Assembly (NCBI GenBank): GCA_900100325.1
Contig: LT629697.1
Span: forward strand, 1,733,423-1,797,422
Source of the DNA: Frankineae bacterium MT45
GTDB lineage: Bacteria > Actinomycetota > Actinomycetes > Mycobacteriales > Jatrophihabitantaceae
Direction of reading: 5' to 3'
Length of the DNA: 64,000 bases
In this document: positions 47,377 through 57,370 of the stretch, piece after piece
Position numbering within the stretch: position 1 is the first letter of the stretch
Layout: every line of letters begins with the position of its first letter
The notes under the pieces: generated by a model
The model's database searches: none
What the model saw: the letters and a program-made list of their open reading frames with translations, nothing else
Told to the model about the DNA's origin: nothing
Made by a program: the position numbers and the translations under genes

Positions 47377-48539
47377 TGACGGTCGAGACGCTGCCCAAGC
47401 CGCTGACGCTGTCGGCGAAGGTCGTCGTCGACCCGCCAGTGGTGCTGGCGCCGATGGCCGGCATCACCAACCTCGCCTTCCGGCGACTTGCCCGCGAGGC
47501 CACGGCCACTCAGCTCGGCGACCGCAGGGGGGCGCTCTTCGTCAGCGAGATGATCACCTCGCGGGCCCTGGTCGAGGGGAACGAGAAGACGATGCGCCTC
47601 ATCCGCTTCGGCGAGGAGGAGCAGCCGCGCAGCATCCAGCTCTACGGCGTCGACCCGGTCATCGTCGGGGAGGCCGCCCGCAAGATCGTCGCGAACGACT
47701 GGGCCGACCACATCGACCTCAACTTCGGCTGCCCGGTCCCGAAGGTGACTCGCAAGGGTGGGGGAGCGGCGCTGCCCTGGCACACCGACCTCTTCAGCGA
47801 CATCGTTGAAGCAACGGTGAAAGCGGCCGGTGGAGCCGTCCCGGTGACGGTGAAGATGCGCATCGGCATCGACGACGAGCACGTCACGTTCCGCGAAGCC
47901 GGGCTCCGGGCCCAGGACGCCGGGGCCGCCCACGTCGCCCTGCACGGGCGGACCGCGGCCCAGTTCTACGGCGGTCAGGCCAACTGGGAGCGCATCGCTG
48001 AACTGGTGCAGCTACTCGACATCCCGGTGCTCGGCAACGGCGACATCTGGGAGGCCGACGACGCACTCCGCATGGTGCGCGAGACGGGCTGTGCCGGAGT
48101 GGTGGTCGGGCGCGGGTGTCTCGGGCGTCCGTGGCTCTTCGCCGACCTGGCCGCCGCCTTCGCCGGCAACCCGCAGCGCAGCCGTCCCGACCTGGCCCAG
48201 GTCGCCGCGACGATGTTCCGCCATGCCGAGCTGCTGGCCGACTTCGTGGGTGAGGACCGCGGCCTGGCCGACTTCCGCAAGCACGTGGCCTGGTACCTGA
48301 AGGGCTTCTCCGTCGGCGGCGAACTGCGCACCGCGTTGGCTATGGTGCACACCCTCGACGAGCTGCGTTCGCGCCTGGAGCTCCTCGATGTGGGGCAGCC
48401 GTTTCCGACGGCGGTGCTCGGGCAGCCGCGGGGGCGCACCACCGGTGGGCGGGCCGTCTCGCTACCCCAGGGATGGCTCGAATCCCGCTCGGATCGGAGC
48501 GTCCCGTTGGACGCAGAACTCCCGGATTCCGGGGGCTGA
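47376..48539 (+). CDS. dusB: tRNA-dihydrouridine synthase
   Basis: The 387-residue flavoprotein has a TIM barrel with PVVLAPMAGITNLAFRRL, the catalytic cysteine in LNFGCPVPKVTRKGGG, HGRTAAQFYGGQ and GNGDIWEADDA. It reduces uridines in the tRNA D-loop with FMN/NADPH. It overlaps the glyS stop (TGATG), so both are co-translated. The gene is complete. Confidence 0.95.
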   Translation: MTVETLPKPLTLSAKVVVDPPVVLAPMAGITNLAFRRLAREATATQLGDRRGALFVSEMITSRALVEGNEKTMRLIRFGEEEQPRSIQLYGVDPVIVGEAARKIVANDWADHIDLNFGCPVPKVTRKGGGAALPWHTDLFSDIVEATVKAAGGAVPVTVKMRIGIDDEHVTFREAGLRAQDAGAAHVALHGRTAAQFYGGQANWERIAELVQLLDIPVLGNGDIWEADDALRMVRETGCAGVVVGRGCLGRPWLFADLAAAFAGNPQRSRPDLAQVAATMFRHAELLADFVGEDRGLADFRKHVAWYLKGFSVGGELRTALAMVHTLDELRSRLELLDVGQPFPTAVLGQPRGRTTGGRAVSLPQGWLESRSDRSVPLDAELPDSGG

Positions 48540-48766
48540 AGGCCGCTCCAGGCACCGGTGCGGCCGGTATTCTGGGACCTGGAAGCGGCGGGGTTAGCTG
48601 CGTCCCATTTCTCGTCGGTTTCGGGTTGTAAGCGTTCTCTTCATCTACTCTTTCGAATACTCGACCTCACCGAGCGTTTGACCGAATCCTCCGAGGGTCA
48701 GCGGCCCGCGTAGGTATCGAGAAGCGACGTTCATTCGATCAACACCCGACGAGACAGGTGTCCGCC

Positions 48767-51430
48767 ATGACGAAGTTCGTGTTCGACTTTGCCGAAGGCA
48801 ACCGGGATATGAAGGACCTACTGGGTGGCAAGGGGGCCAACCTCGCCGAGATGACGAATCTCGGTCTCCCCGTCCCGCCGGGCTTCACCATCACGACAGA
48901 GGCCTGTCACGCCTTCCTACGCAGCGGCCGCCTGCCGGAGGGGCTCAGCGAAGAGGTGAGCACCCATCTGGAGGCGCTGGAGGCCCGGATGGGGAAGAAG
49001 CTCGGGCAGTCGGACAACCCGCTGCTCGTCTCGGTCCGCTCGGGCGCCAAGTTCTCGATGCCCGGCATGATGGAGACCGTCCTCAACATCGGGTTGAACG
49101 ACCAGTCGGTACGGGGACTGGCCGCGCAGTCGGGGAATGAGCGCTTCGCCTTCGACTCCTACCGTCGCCTGATCCAGATGTTCGGCAAGACCGTCCTCGG
49201 CATCCACGGTGAGTACTTCGAAGAGGCGATCGACGCCGCCAAGCACGCCAAGGGCACCACCAGCGACCTCGACCTGGACGCCAACGACCTCCGCACGCTG
49301 GTCGAGGCGTACAAGGACGTCGTCGTCAAGCACGCCGGACGGGAGTTCCCGCAGGAGCCCCGCGAGCAGATGGACCTGGCCGTGAAGGCCGTCTTCGAAT
49401 CGTGGAACACCGACCGGGCCGTCATCTACCGCCGCCAGGAGCGCATCCCGAGCGACCTCGGCACGGCCGTCAACATCTGTTCGATGGTCTTCGGCAACCT
49501 GGACATGACCTCGGGCACCGGCGTCGCCTTCACCCGTGACCCCGCCTCGGGGGCCAAGGGCGTCTACGGCGATTACCTGCAGAACGCCCAGGGCGAGGAC
49601 GTCGTCGCCGGCATCCGGAACACGATTCCGCTGGCCGATCTGGAGGGGATCGACAAGAGCTCCTACGACGAGCTGATGAAGATCATGGCCACCCTTGAAG
49701 GGCACTACAAGGACCTCTGCGACATCGAGTTCACCGTCGAGCGCGGGAAGCTCTGGATGCTGCAGACCCGGGTCGGTAAGCGCACGGCGGCCGCCGCCTT
49801 CCGGATCGCCACCCAGCTCGTCGACCAGGGCCTCATCGAGATGGACGAGGCGATCCAGCGGGTCACCGGCGCCCAGTTGGCTCAGTTGATGTTCCCGCGC
49901 TTCGACGAGTCCAGCGGGATGAAGCAGATCGCGCAGGGCATGAACGCCTCCCCGGGTGCGGCCGTCGGCCGGGTCGTCTTCGACTCGTACACCGCTGTGA
50001 AGTGGTCGCGTTCGGGCGAGAAGGTCATCCTGGTCCGTCGCGAGACCAACCCGGACGACCTCAACGGCATGATCGCCGCCGAGGGCATCCTCACCAGCCG
50101 CGGTGGCAAGACGTCGCACGCCGCCGTGGTCGCCCGTGGCATGGGCAAGACGTGTGTCTGCGGGGTCGACTCGATCGACGTCGACACCAAGAGCCGGGTC
50201 ATGCGGGCGCCGGGTGGCGTCGTCGTCAAGGAGGGCGAGGTCATCTCCATCGACGGCACCTCCGGCAAGGTGTACCTGGGTGAGGTGCCGGTCGTCGCCT
50301 CGCCGGTGGTCCGCTTCTTCGAAGGTGACGAGACCGCCGTCGACGACGAGCTGGTGGCGGCGGTGGCCCGGATGATGGAGCACGCCGACGGCAAGCGCCG
50401 GCTGGCTGTGCGCGCAAACGCGGACAACGCCGAGGATGCCGAGCGGGCCCGCCGCTTCGGTGCGCAGGGCATCGGCCTCTGCCGGACCGAGCACATGTTC
50501 CTGGGTGAGCGGCGGCAGCTGGTCGAGGACCTGATCCTGGCCGACACCGACGAGGAGCGCGAGTCGCGCCTGGCCGAATTGCTGCCGCTGCAGCGGGCCG
50601 ACTTCGTCGGCATCCTGCAGGCCATGGATGGGCTGCCGGTCACGATCCGCCTCCTCGACCCGCCGCTGCACGAGTTCCTCCCGGATATCACGGAGCTTTC
50701 GGTGCGCGTCGCCGTCGCCGAGGCCCGGGGCGAGGAGCGCGAAGGCGACCTGCGCATGCTGCAGGCGGTCAGCCGCCTCCACGAGCAGAACCCGATGCTC
50801 GGCCTGCGCGGGGTACGTCTGGGCGTAGTCATCCCCGGGCTCTTCGCGATGCAGGCCCGGGCCATCCTGGAGGCCGCCGCCGAGCGCATCAAGGACGGCG
50901 GGGTGCCGCGGGTGGAGATCATGGTCCCGCTGGTCGGAGCCGTGCAGGAGTTCGAGACCGTCAAGCAGGACATCATCCAGGTCGCCCGGGACGTGCGTAC
51001 CGAGACCGGCGTCTTCCTGGACTTCCTGGTCGGGACGATGATCGAGCTGCCGCGGGCCGCGCTGACCGCCGATCAGATCGCGGAAGCGGCCGAGTTCTTC
51101 TCCTTCGGCACCAACGACCTCACCCAGACGACCTGGGGATTCTCCCGCGACGACGTCGAGGCCGCCTTCTTCTCGGCCTACCTGGAGAAGGGCATCTTCG
51201 GTGTCTCGCCCTTCGAGTCGATCGACCGCGAGGGCGTGGGCGAACTGGTGCGCATCGGCGTCGAGAAGGGCCGGATGATGCGTCCGGGCCTGAAGCTCGG
51301 CGTCTGCGGCGAGCACGGCGGTGATCCGGACTCGGTGCACTTCTTCAACCGGGTCGGCCTCGACTACGTCTCCTGCTCGCCGTTCCGGGTCCCGGTCGCT
51401 CGTCTCGAGGCCGGACGCGCCTCCAGCTGA
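48767..51430 (+). CDS. ppdK: Pyruvate, phosphate dikinase
   Basis: The 887-residue protein has the nucleotide-binding N-terminus (LLGGKGANLAEMTNLGLPVP), the phosphohistidine site in SRGGKTSHAAVVARGMGK (nt about 50097-50150), and a PEP/pyruvate TIM barrel ending GVCGEHGGDPDSVHFF with FSFGTNDLTQ. It interconverts pyruvate, ATP and phosphate with PEP, AMP and PPi. ATG at 48767 is chosen over the GTG at 48758. A 218-bp gap upstream probably holds its promoter; no clear box was identified. Confidence 0.97.
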   Translation: MTKFVFDFAEGNRDMKDLLGGKGANLAEMTNLGLPVPPGFTITTEACHAFLRSGRLPEGLSEEVSTHLEALEARMGKKLGQSDNPLLVSVRSGAKFSMPGMMETVLNIGLNDQSVRGLAAQSGNERFAFDSYRRLIQMFGKTVLGIHGEYFEEAIDAAKHAKGTTSDLDLDANDLRTLVEAYKDVVVKHAGREFPQEPREQMDLAVKAVFESWNTDRAVIYRRQERIPSDLGTAVNICSMVFGNLDMTSGTGVAFTRDPASGAKGVYGDYLQNAQGEDVVAGIRNTIPLADLEGIDKSSYDELMKIMATLEGHYKDLCDIEFTVERGKLWMLQTRVGKRTAAAAFRIATQLVDQGLIEMDEAIQRVTGAQLAQLMFPRFDESSGMKQIAQGMNASPGAAVGRVVFDSYTAVKWSRSGEKVILVRRETNPDDLNGMIAAEGILTSRGGKTSHAAVVARGMGKTCVCGVDSIDVDTKSRVMRAPGGVVVKEGEVISIDGTSGKVYLGEVPVVASPVVRFFEGDETAVDDELVAAVARMMEHADGKRRLAVRANADNAEDAERARRFGAQGIGLCRTEHMFLGERRQLVEDLILADTDEERESRLAELLPLQRADFVGILQAMDGLPVTIRLLDPPLHEFLPDITELSVRVAVAEARGEEREGDLRMLQAVSRLHEQNPMLGLRGVRLGVVIPGLFAMQARAILEAAAERIKDGGVPRVEIMVPLVGAVQEFETVKQDIIQVARDVRTETGVFLDFLVGTMIELPRAALTADQIAEAAEFFSFGTNDLTQTTWGFSRDDVEAAFFSAYLEKGIFGVSPFESIDREGVGELVRIGVEKGRMMRPGLKLGVCGEHGGDPDSVHFFNRVGLDYVSCSPFRVPVARLEAGRASS

Positions 51431-51509
51431 GTCGCCGGTCTCAGCACTGGGTCGGTAGCGCCGTCGGTTGGATCTGTCGTTGTCACGCGTGGCGAGTAAC
51501 TTCAAGGGC

Positions 51510-52076
51510 ATGCTTGTGCAACGCCTACGCGCACTCGTGGGCCTGAAGGCGCCCCGCCCGTCCGAGGCGCTCGGCGTCGCCGTCCCTGCTCCGCAGCGGG
51601 TTGGCGGTGTGCTGATCCCGGGGGGTCGGGCCGGCGCGTCGGCGCCCGACGAGACGAAGGTGCTCCCCACCACCGAGCTGCTGCAGCAGGTGCTCGATGA
51701 TCACGAGCTGCGCCACTTCGTCGACGCCGACGGGGACCTCACCGTGCGGTGGAAGAACTTCAGCATCTACTTCTTCCACTACGGAAAGCAGCGTGAAGTG
51801 CTGCAGGCCCGGCTATACCTGGACCGCCGTTTCGAAGTGGAGTCACGGCCGATGGTGGCGCTCGCCCTCGACGACTGGAACCGGACCAAGCTCTTCCCGA
51901 AGGCGTACACGGTGCTCCCGGACGACGGTTACGTCGGGATCTGCGCCGAGCAGTGCCACGACTTCGAGGTCGGCGTCACCCGCGAACAGTTGACCTACAC
52001 GATCGGGGTCTGGATCGAGACGCTGGTGCGCTTCGCGACCTGGGTCGAGGAGCAGGTCTGGCTCGGTGAGCAGTGA
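51510..52076 (+). CDS. YbjN domain protein
   Basis: The protein (188 aa from the ATG at 51510) has a YbjN-like C-terminal half (LTVRWKNFSIYFFHYGKQREVLQ, DWNRTKLFPKAYTVLPDDG, VGICAEQCHDFEVGVTREQL). YbjN domains resemble type III secretion chaperones and occur in small regulatory proteins of actinobacteria; the function is unknown. In-frame TTG and GTG codons upstream (51468, 51489) are alternative starts. Confidence 0.82.
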   Translation: MLVQRLRALVGLKAPRPSEALGVAVPAPQRVGGVLIPGGRAGASAPDETKVLPTTELLQQVLDDHELRHFVDADGDLTVRWKNFSIYFFHYGKQREVLQARLYLDRRFEVESRPMVALALDDWNRTKLFPKAYTVLPDDGYVGICAEQCHDFEVGVTREQLTYTIGVWIETLVRFATWVEEQVWLGEQ

Positions 52077-52106
52077 GCCGACCACTGCCTGAATCCGCCG
52101 TCTGAG

Positions 52107-53351
52107 ATGGGTCATGGTTATGACGCGCACGCGGCGGCGCGGCGGCACGACGAGCCCGCCAAACGGGCCGGCGCCGAGCAGGGCGCCGGTAGCCGCAGCG
52201 AGTTCGAACGTGACCGGGCGCGGGTGCTGCACTCGTACGCCTTCCGACGGCTGGCCGACAAGACCCAGGTCGTGGTTCCGGGGTCGGACGACTTCCCGCG
52301 CACCCGGCTGACCCACTCGCTGGAGGTGGCCCAGATCGGCCGGGAGATGGGGGCGGCGCTGGGCTGCGACCCGGACGTCGTCGACACCGCGGGCCTGGCC
52401 CACGATCTGGGGCATCCGCCGTTCGGGCACAACGGCGAGTTCGCGTTGAACCTTGTCGCGGCCGAGATCGGCGGCTTCGAGGGGAACGCCCAGACGCTGC
52501 GGATTCTCACCCGGCTGGAGGCGAAGGTGGTCGGCGCGGATGGGGAGCCGGCCGGATTGAACTTGACCCGGGCCACCCTCGACGCGGTCTGCAAGTACCC
52601 GTGGCAGCGCCGGTCCGGAACGGCCAAGTTCGGCGTCTACGACGACGACCTCCCCGCCTTCGAATGGGTCCGCGCCGGGGCGCCGGCCGGCTCACGCTGC
52701 CTCGAGGCACAGGTGATGGACTGGGCCGATGACGTCGCCTACTCGGTGCACGACGTCGAGGACGGGGTGCACGCCGGGCACATTCGCCTTGAGAACATTG
52801 ATGGTTCTGCGCGTGAGATGGTCTGTGCGGTGGCCGCCTCGTCGTACTCCCCGCTCTCGGCCGACGAGCTGGCGCCGGTCCTCGACGCCCTGCTGGACCT
52901 GCCGACGCTGCGCGATCTCGCGGGTTACGACCGCTCCTACCGGGCCCAGACGGTGGCCAAGCGGGCTACCAGCGAACTCACCGGACGCTTCGTGTCGGCC
53001 GCGGTCGGCGCCACCCGCGAGCGCTACGGGCACGCCGGGATGAGGCGCTACGACGGCGACCTGGTGGTACCGGCCCGGACGGCCGCCGAGTGTGCCCTGC
53101 TGAAGGCGCTAGCCGCGCAGTACGTGATGAGCCGTCCCGGGGTATTGGAGCGTCAAGCCGAGCAGCGGGCGCTGCTCACCGAGCTCGTCGCGGCACTTAT
53201 GACGGGCTCTCCCGCCACCCTGGACGTCCCGCTGCAGCCGGCCTGGCAGGGGGCCGACTCCGAGGCGGGACGGCTGCGGGTCGTCATCGACCAGGTCGCC
53301 CAGCTGACCGATACCTCGGCCCGGAACTGGCACGCGCGTCTCTGCGGCTGA
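52107..53351 (+). CDS. dgt: Deoxyguanosinetriphosphate triphosphohydrolase-like HD protein
   Basis: The 414-residue protein has the HD metal motif in GLAHDLGHPPFGHNGE, the preceding RTRLTHSLEVAQIGREM histidine segment and the later DWADDVAYSVHDVEDGV aspartate segment. The family hydrolyses dNTPs to deoxynucleosides and triphosphate. The dgt-dnaG linkage is conserved in actinobacteria. The ATG is 30 bp after the YbjN-like gene. Confidence 0.94.
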   Translation: MGHGYDAHAAARRHDEPAKRAGAEQGAGSRSEFERDRARVLHSYAFRRLADKTQVVVPGSDDFPRTRLTHSLEVAQIGREMGAALGCDPDVVDTAGLAHDLGHPPFGHNGEFALNLVAAEIGGFEGNAQTLRILTRLEAKVVGADGEPAGLNLTRATLDAVCKYPWQRRSGTAKFGVYDDDLPAFEWVRAGAPAGSRCLEAQVMDWADDVAYSVHDVEDGVHAGHIRLENIDGSAREMVCAVAASSYSPLSADELAPVLDALLDLPTLRDLAGYDRSYRAQTVAKRATSELTGRFVSAAVGATRERYGHAGMRRYDGDLVVPARTAAECALLKALAAQYVMSRPGVLERQAEQRALLTELVAALMTGSPATLDVPLQPAWQGADSEAGRLRVVIDQVAQLTDTSARNWHARLCG

Positions 53352-53379
53352 GTCATCGGGCGACGGCTAGGGTGAGCGA

Positions 53380-54252
53380 ATGGCTGACGACGACCTCGCT
53401 GAACTGACCACGCTGGCTGCCCGCGCTCACAGCCGCCTGGAGCCGCTGCACGCATTCATCTACTTCGCCCCGGAGTTGCAGGAGGAGCTGGCGGTGCTCG
53501 GCCTGAAGCCGGGCCGGATGATCTACTTCGCCGGCCGTTCAGCGCCGATGGGGGCGGTCGGCCCGGGCACCGTCGCCGCCACCTTCTACAACTTCAGCCC
53601 GAGCCTGATCGCGCATCTGATGCCGCGGGTGTGGACGCTCACCACGCCCGAGCAGGTCATCGAGGGTCGTCTTGTCGCGGCCGACCGGGGGCTGCGCCGG
53701 CTGCTCGGCGAGCTGGCTGACGACGCCGTGGTGGCCGAGACGGCCGAGCTGGTCCGCGAGGCTTCCACCGCCTGCGAGGTGGCCGGCCGCCCGCTCTACG
53801 CGGCGCACGCCGACCTGGAGTGGCCCGACTCGCCGCTGCTGCAGCTCTGGCACGGGATCACCCTGCTGCGTGAGTACCGCGGCGACGGGCACATCGCGGC
53901 CCTGGTGGCGAGTGGCCTCAGTGGCATCGAGGCGCTGGTTACCCACACCGCCAGCGGTTTCGGCTTCACCGAGCCCGCGGCCAAGGCCACCCGGGGCTGG
54001 TCGGAGGAGGAGTGGGCCGACTGCGTGGCCGACCTCCAGGAGGCCGGTCTGCTCACCGACGGTGGCTCGCTCACCGAGGAGGGTGGCCTGCTCCGCCTGG
54101 AGATCGAGGCCAAGACCAACGAGCTGGACCTGGCTCCGTGGGAGCACCTCGGGCCTGAGAAGACGCTGCACCTGATCAACGCCGTCAAGCCACTGCAGCG
54201 GCAGTTGCTGGGTGCCGGTGCCTTCACGCCCGGAGTCTTCAGCCGCGGCTAG
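53380..54252 (+). CDS. SCO6745-like conserved actinobacterial protein
   Basis: The 290-residue protein contains RLEPLHAFIYFAPELQEEL, FAGRSAPMGAVGPGTVAATFYNF and a C-terminal helical half with WSEEEWADCVADLQEAGLLTDGGSLTEEG that looks like a winged helix. From memory it matches the SCO6745 family, whose function is undefined. It lies between dgt and dnaG on the same strand. Confidence 0.78.
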   Translation: MADDDLAELTTLAARAHSRLEPLHAFIYFAPELQEELAVLGLKPGRMIYFAGRSAPMGAVGPGTVAATFYNFSPSLIAHLMPRVWTLTTPEQVIEGRLVAADRGLRRLLGELADDAVVAETAELVREASTACEVAGRPLYAAHADLEWPDSPLLQLWHGITLLREYRGDGHIAALVASGLSGIEALVTHTASGFGFTEPAAKATRGWSEEEWADCVADLQEAGLLTDGGSLTEEGGLLRLEIEAKTNELDLAPWEHLGPEKTLHLINAVKPLQRQLLGAGAFTPGVFSRG

Positions 54253-54319
54253 TCGGGTCGCTCGACCGGCCGTCATGCGCGCGGCGAACGGCACGCTGCC
54301 GCGCGCATAAGATGGACCG

Positions 54320-56263
54320 GTGCCAGGGCGGATCAGAGACGAGGACATCGCCGAGGTTCGCGCGAAGACCCCCATCGACGAGATCGTCGGCGAGCACGTC
54401 CAGCTCCGCAATGCCGGCGGCGGCAATCTGAAGGGCATCTGCCCCTTCCACGACGAGAAGTCCCCGTCGCTGTCAGTGTCACCGGCGCGTGGACTCTTCC
54501 ACTGCTTCGGCTGCGGAGCCGGCGGTGACGTGATCCGGTTCGTCGAACGGATCGAGCACCTGAGCTTCAGCGAGGCGGTCGAGCAGCTCGCCGCCCGGGC
54601 CGGCATCCAGCTTCGCTACGTCGAGGGGAGCACCGGCGGCAAGCCCTCGCGCGGGCAGCACACCCGCCTCATCGAGGCGCACGCCGCGGCGGCCAAGTTC
54701 TACGCCGAGCAGCTGCGGACTCCGGAGGCGGCCCCGGCTCGGGCCTTTCTGGCCGAGCGCGGATTCGACGACACCGCCGCCGCGAGTTACGGCTGCGGCT
54801 TCGCCCCCGGCGGCTGGGATTCGCTGACCAAACATCTGCAGGCCCTCGGCTTCAGCCAGGCCGAACTCACCACCGGTGGCCTGGCCCGGCAGTCGCAGCG
54901 CGGTTCGCTCATCGACCGATTCCACCGCCGGCTGCTCTGGCCGATCCGCGAGGTCGGCGGCAGCGTCGTCGGCTTCGGGGCCCGCCGCCTCTTCGACGAC
55001 GACAAGATCGAGGCGAAGTACGTCAACAGCCCCGAGACGCCGATCTACAAGAAGAGCCAGCTGCTCTACGGCATGGACCTGGCCCGCAAGGAGATCGCCC
55101 GTCAGCACCGGGCCGTCATCGTCGAGGGGTACACCGACGTGATGGCCTGCCACCTGGCTGGCGTGCAGACGGCGGTTGCCACCTGCGGCACCGCCTTCGG
55201 CAGTGAGCACATCGGGGTGCTGCGCCGGTTGCTGATGGACTCCGACGCCTACACCGGCGAGGTCATCTTCACCTTTGACGGTGACGCGGCGGGGCAGAAG
55301 GCTGCGGAGCGGGCCTTCTCCGACGACCAGAAGTTCATGAGCCAGACCTTCATCGCGGTCGAGCCCAATGGGAAGGATCCCTGCGAACTGCGCCAGTCCG
55401 CGGGCGACGCGGCGGTGCGTGACCTGGTCGCCCGCCGGGTGCCACTGGTCGAGTTCGTGCTCCGCCAGACGGTATCCCGTTTCGACCTGGACACCGCTGA
55501 GGGGCGGTCGCGGGCGCTCGATCTGGGTGTTCCGCTGGTGGCGCAGATCAAGGACACCGGGCTGCGGGTGGAGTACTCGCAGAGCCTGGCCCGGATGATC
55601 GGCGTAGATGACCCGGACCGGGTTCTCACCCGCGTCCGCGAGGACGTCCGGCGCCGCCAGTCGCCGAACGCTCAGAGCGCCGCGAGCGGGCGGGGGAGCG
55701 ATCCCCGACGTGGCGGCGAGCCTCGACGTGATCAGGCCGCCGAGGCCGGCGCGGCGGCGACTCAGCAGCGGCCGGCCGAACCGGCCGTCGACGAGCAGGT
55801 GGCCTTCGTCGAGCGGGAGGTTCTCAAGGTCGCGCTGCAGCTGCCCGGGGTCGCCGGGCCGACCTTCGACTCGCTCCCCGAGGACGCGTTCATGGTGCTG
55901 GCCCACCGCCAACTGCGGAGCGCGATCGCGGCCTCCGGTGGCACCGCTGAGGCGGTGAGCGGCCCGGGCTGGGCTGGCGTCATCGAATCGGGGCTGCCGG
56001 ATGAGCGGGCCCGCAGCATCGTCCACGCGCTGGCCGTCGAGCCGCTGCACTCCGGAAGTGACTCCCAGGAGCGTTACGCCGCCGCCGTGATGGCCCGGCT
56101 GCAGGAGATGGCGATCTCGCGCCGGGTGGCGGCCTTGAAGTCCAAGCTGCAGCGCATCAACCCGGTCGATGCGGCTGAGGAGCACACCCGGCTCTTCGGC
56201 GAGCTGATCTCGCTGGAGAGCCAGCGGCGGGCCATGCGCGAGCGCGCGATCGGTGACGAGTAG
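54320..56263 (+). CDS. dnaG: DNA primase DnaG
   Basis: The 647-residue protein has an N-terminal CHC2 zinc finger (Cys41, His44, Cys62, Cys65; CPFHDEKSPSLSVSPARG, HCFGCG), a TOPRIM core (AVIVEGYTDVMACHLAG; FDGDAAGQKAAERAF) and a C-terminal helicase-binding domain. It makes RNA primers at the replication fork. The start is GTG. Its stop overlaps the next gene start (TAGTG). Confidence 0.97.
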   Translation: MPGRIRDEDIAEVRAKTPIDEIVGEHVQLRNAGGGNLKGICPFHDEKSPSLSVSPARGLFHCFGCGAGGDVIRFVERIEHLSFSEAVEQLAARAGIQLRYVEGSTGGKPSRGQHTRLIEAHAAAAKFYAEQLRTPEAAPARAFLAERGFDDTAAASYGCGFAPGGWDSLTKHLQALGFSQAELTTGGLARQSQRGSLIDRFHRRLLWPIREVGGSVVGFGARRLFDDDKIEAKYVNSPETPIYKKSQLLYGMDLARKEIARQHRAVIVEGYTDVMACHLAGVQTAVATCGTAFGSEHIGVLRRLLMDSDAYTGEVIFTFDGDAAGQKAAERAFSDDQKFMSQTFIAVEPNGKDPCELRQSAGDAAVRDLVARRVPLVEFVLRQTVSRFDLDTAEGRSRALDLGVPLVAQIKDTGLRVEYSQSLARMIGVDDPDRVLTRVREDVRRRQSPNAQSAASGRGSDPRRGGEPRRDQAAEAGAAATQQRPAEPAVDEQVAFVEREVLKVALQLPGVAGPTFDSLPEDAFMVLAHRQLRSAIAASGGTAEAVSGPGWAGVIESGLPDERARSIVHALAVEPLHSGSDSQERYAAAVMARLQEMAISRRVAALKSKLQRINPVDAAEEHTRLFGELISLESQRRAMRERAIGDE

Positions 56264-56787
56264 TGGCGCTGCTCTCGCGCCGTCCGCGCCCCCCAGCTGA
56301 GATTCTGGGACGCCTGGAGAAGGAGGAGCGGGTCGTCTCCTGGGCGTCGGTGAGCGGCGGGGACGAGCCGACGGCCGTGGTTGCCACACCGCTCGGGCTC
56401 TGGTGGCCGGATGCCGAGGGGCCGCGCCGCATCGGTTGGCACCTGATCAGCAAGGCGGTGTGGCGCGATTCGCAGCTGATCGTCACCGAGGCTGAGCTCG
56501 TCGACGATCTGTTGTTGGTGGACTTGCCGCCGGTGGCGGTCACCCTGAGCGAGCCGCGGGACCTTCCGGAGAAGGTGCGTCAGCGCGTCGAAGCGAGCGT
56601 CATCTACTCCGAGACGGCCACGGTGGACGGCGGGTCGGTGCGCTTCGTCGGACGGCGGGTGCCCGGACGGGACGGCCTCAGCTGGTGGGCCCGTCTCGAG
56701 GGCGGCGCGACCGACAACCCGCCGCTGCGGGAGGCGGTGACGCTCCGGCTGGAGCGGCTGCAGGCGGCCTGGACCCCGTCCGAATAA
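56263..56787 (+). CDS. Hypothetical protein downstream of dnaG
   Basis: A 174-residue protein of regular beta-rich pattern (RVVSWASVSGGDEPTAVV, GLWWPDAEGPRRIGWHLI, LVDDLLLVDLPPVAVTLS) and a C-terminal helical stretch. From memory, a similarly placed small conserved protein follows dnaG in many actinobacteria; its function is unknown. The GTG start overlaps the dnaG stop by one base. Confidence 0.75.
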   Translation: MALLSRRPRPPAEILGRLEKEERVVSWASVSGGDEPTAVVATPLGLWWPDAEGPRRIGWHLISKAVWRDSQLIVTEAELVDDLLLVDLPPVAVTLSEPRDLPEKVRQRVEASVIYSETATVDGGSVRFVGRRVPGRDGLSWWARLEGGATDNPPLREAVTLRLERLQAAWTPSE

Positions 56788-56869
56788 AAAGCTGCGTGGC
56801 GGCGAAGCGGGCGCGCTTGACCCGGGCGTCGCTTGGGCCGCGTGGCACTGGACCAGGGCCGGCGTTAGG

Positions 56870-57127
56870 TCAGTGGTGGTAGCCGTTGGTGGAGGCGCCG
56901 GCGGGCTGCGCGGACGGGGCCGCTGAGTGGATCTTCTCCGAGACGCGGCCCATCGCCTTGCTGCGCAGATCGTCGACCTGCGCGTGCAGCACTCCGGCCG
57001 TCGCCTGCACCGTCTGGCTGCCGCGGACCTTGCGGCCGAGGCGGGCGATCTGCTCGTAGCGCTCGCGCCCGGCCCGGGCCCCGAGGACGTATCCGATAGC
57101 GACGCCGACAAGAAGCGAAAGCCTCAT
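56870..57127 (-). CDS. YtxH-like small membrane-associated protein
   Basis: An 85-residue protein beginning with a glycine-rich hydrophobic helix (SLLVGVAIGYVLGARAGRER) followed by a basic/helical region (IARLGRKVRGSQTVQATAGV), a layout seen in YtxH/general-stress-like proteins of actinobacteria. The C-terminus is Ala/Ser/His-rich. It is convergent with the dnaG-downstream gene and ends just before it. No function can be assigned. Confidence 0.7.
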   Translation of the reverse strand: MRLSLLVGVAIGYVLGARAGRERYEQIARLGRKVRGSQTVQATAGVLHAQVDDLRSKAMGRVSEKIHSAAPSAQPAGASTNGYHH

Positions 57128-57297
57128 CTGGTGGTTCTCCGTCAGCTAGAAGTCTGGGGTGTCGATCCCGCGACACCGGTGGCGCTGGTTGCTCCGTTCA
57201 CCCAAGCGTAACCCTGGCGCGCGGACCTCCGGGGATGGGCTATCCTTCAACGGTTGCCTTCTTACAGCCAGTAGTAATATGGACGGCGGCGTTTTGA

Positions 57298-57370
57298 TCC
57301 CCTATAGCTCAATTGGCAGAGCGTTCGACTGTTAATCGGAATGTTCCTGGTTCGAGTCCAGGTGGGGGAG
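57298..57370 (+). tRNA. tRNA-Asn (anticodon GTT)
   Basis: A complete 73-nt cloverleaf: acceptor TCCCCTA with TGGGGGA (one T-G wobble), a D-loop region AGCTCAATTGGCAGAGC, anticodon loop CTGTTAA with GTT at 57331-57333, and a T arm CCTGG-TTCGAGT-CCAGG. Discriminator G, no encoded CCA. Its 3' half also encodes the end of the minus-strand gene at 57332-57682, marking the left end of an integrated element. Confidence 0.95.
57331..57370. other. Probable attL core (3' half of tRNA-Asn)
   Basis: Integrated actinobacterial elements commonly use the tRNA 3' half as attachment site. Here the tRNA is intact, foreign-looking genes begin immediately after it, and the last 12 codons of the first element gene are the antisense of the tRNA. 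The exact core limits cannot be set without the right end (attR), which is outside the window. Confidence 0.65.

Noticed and set aside
48917-51673. A 918-codon minus-strand open frame opposite ppdK
   Set aside because: Antisense shadow of an intact pyruvate phosphate dikinase; its product has no domain pattern.
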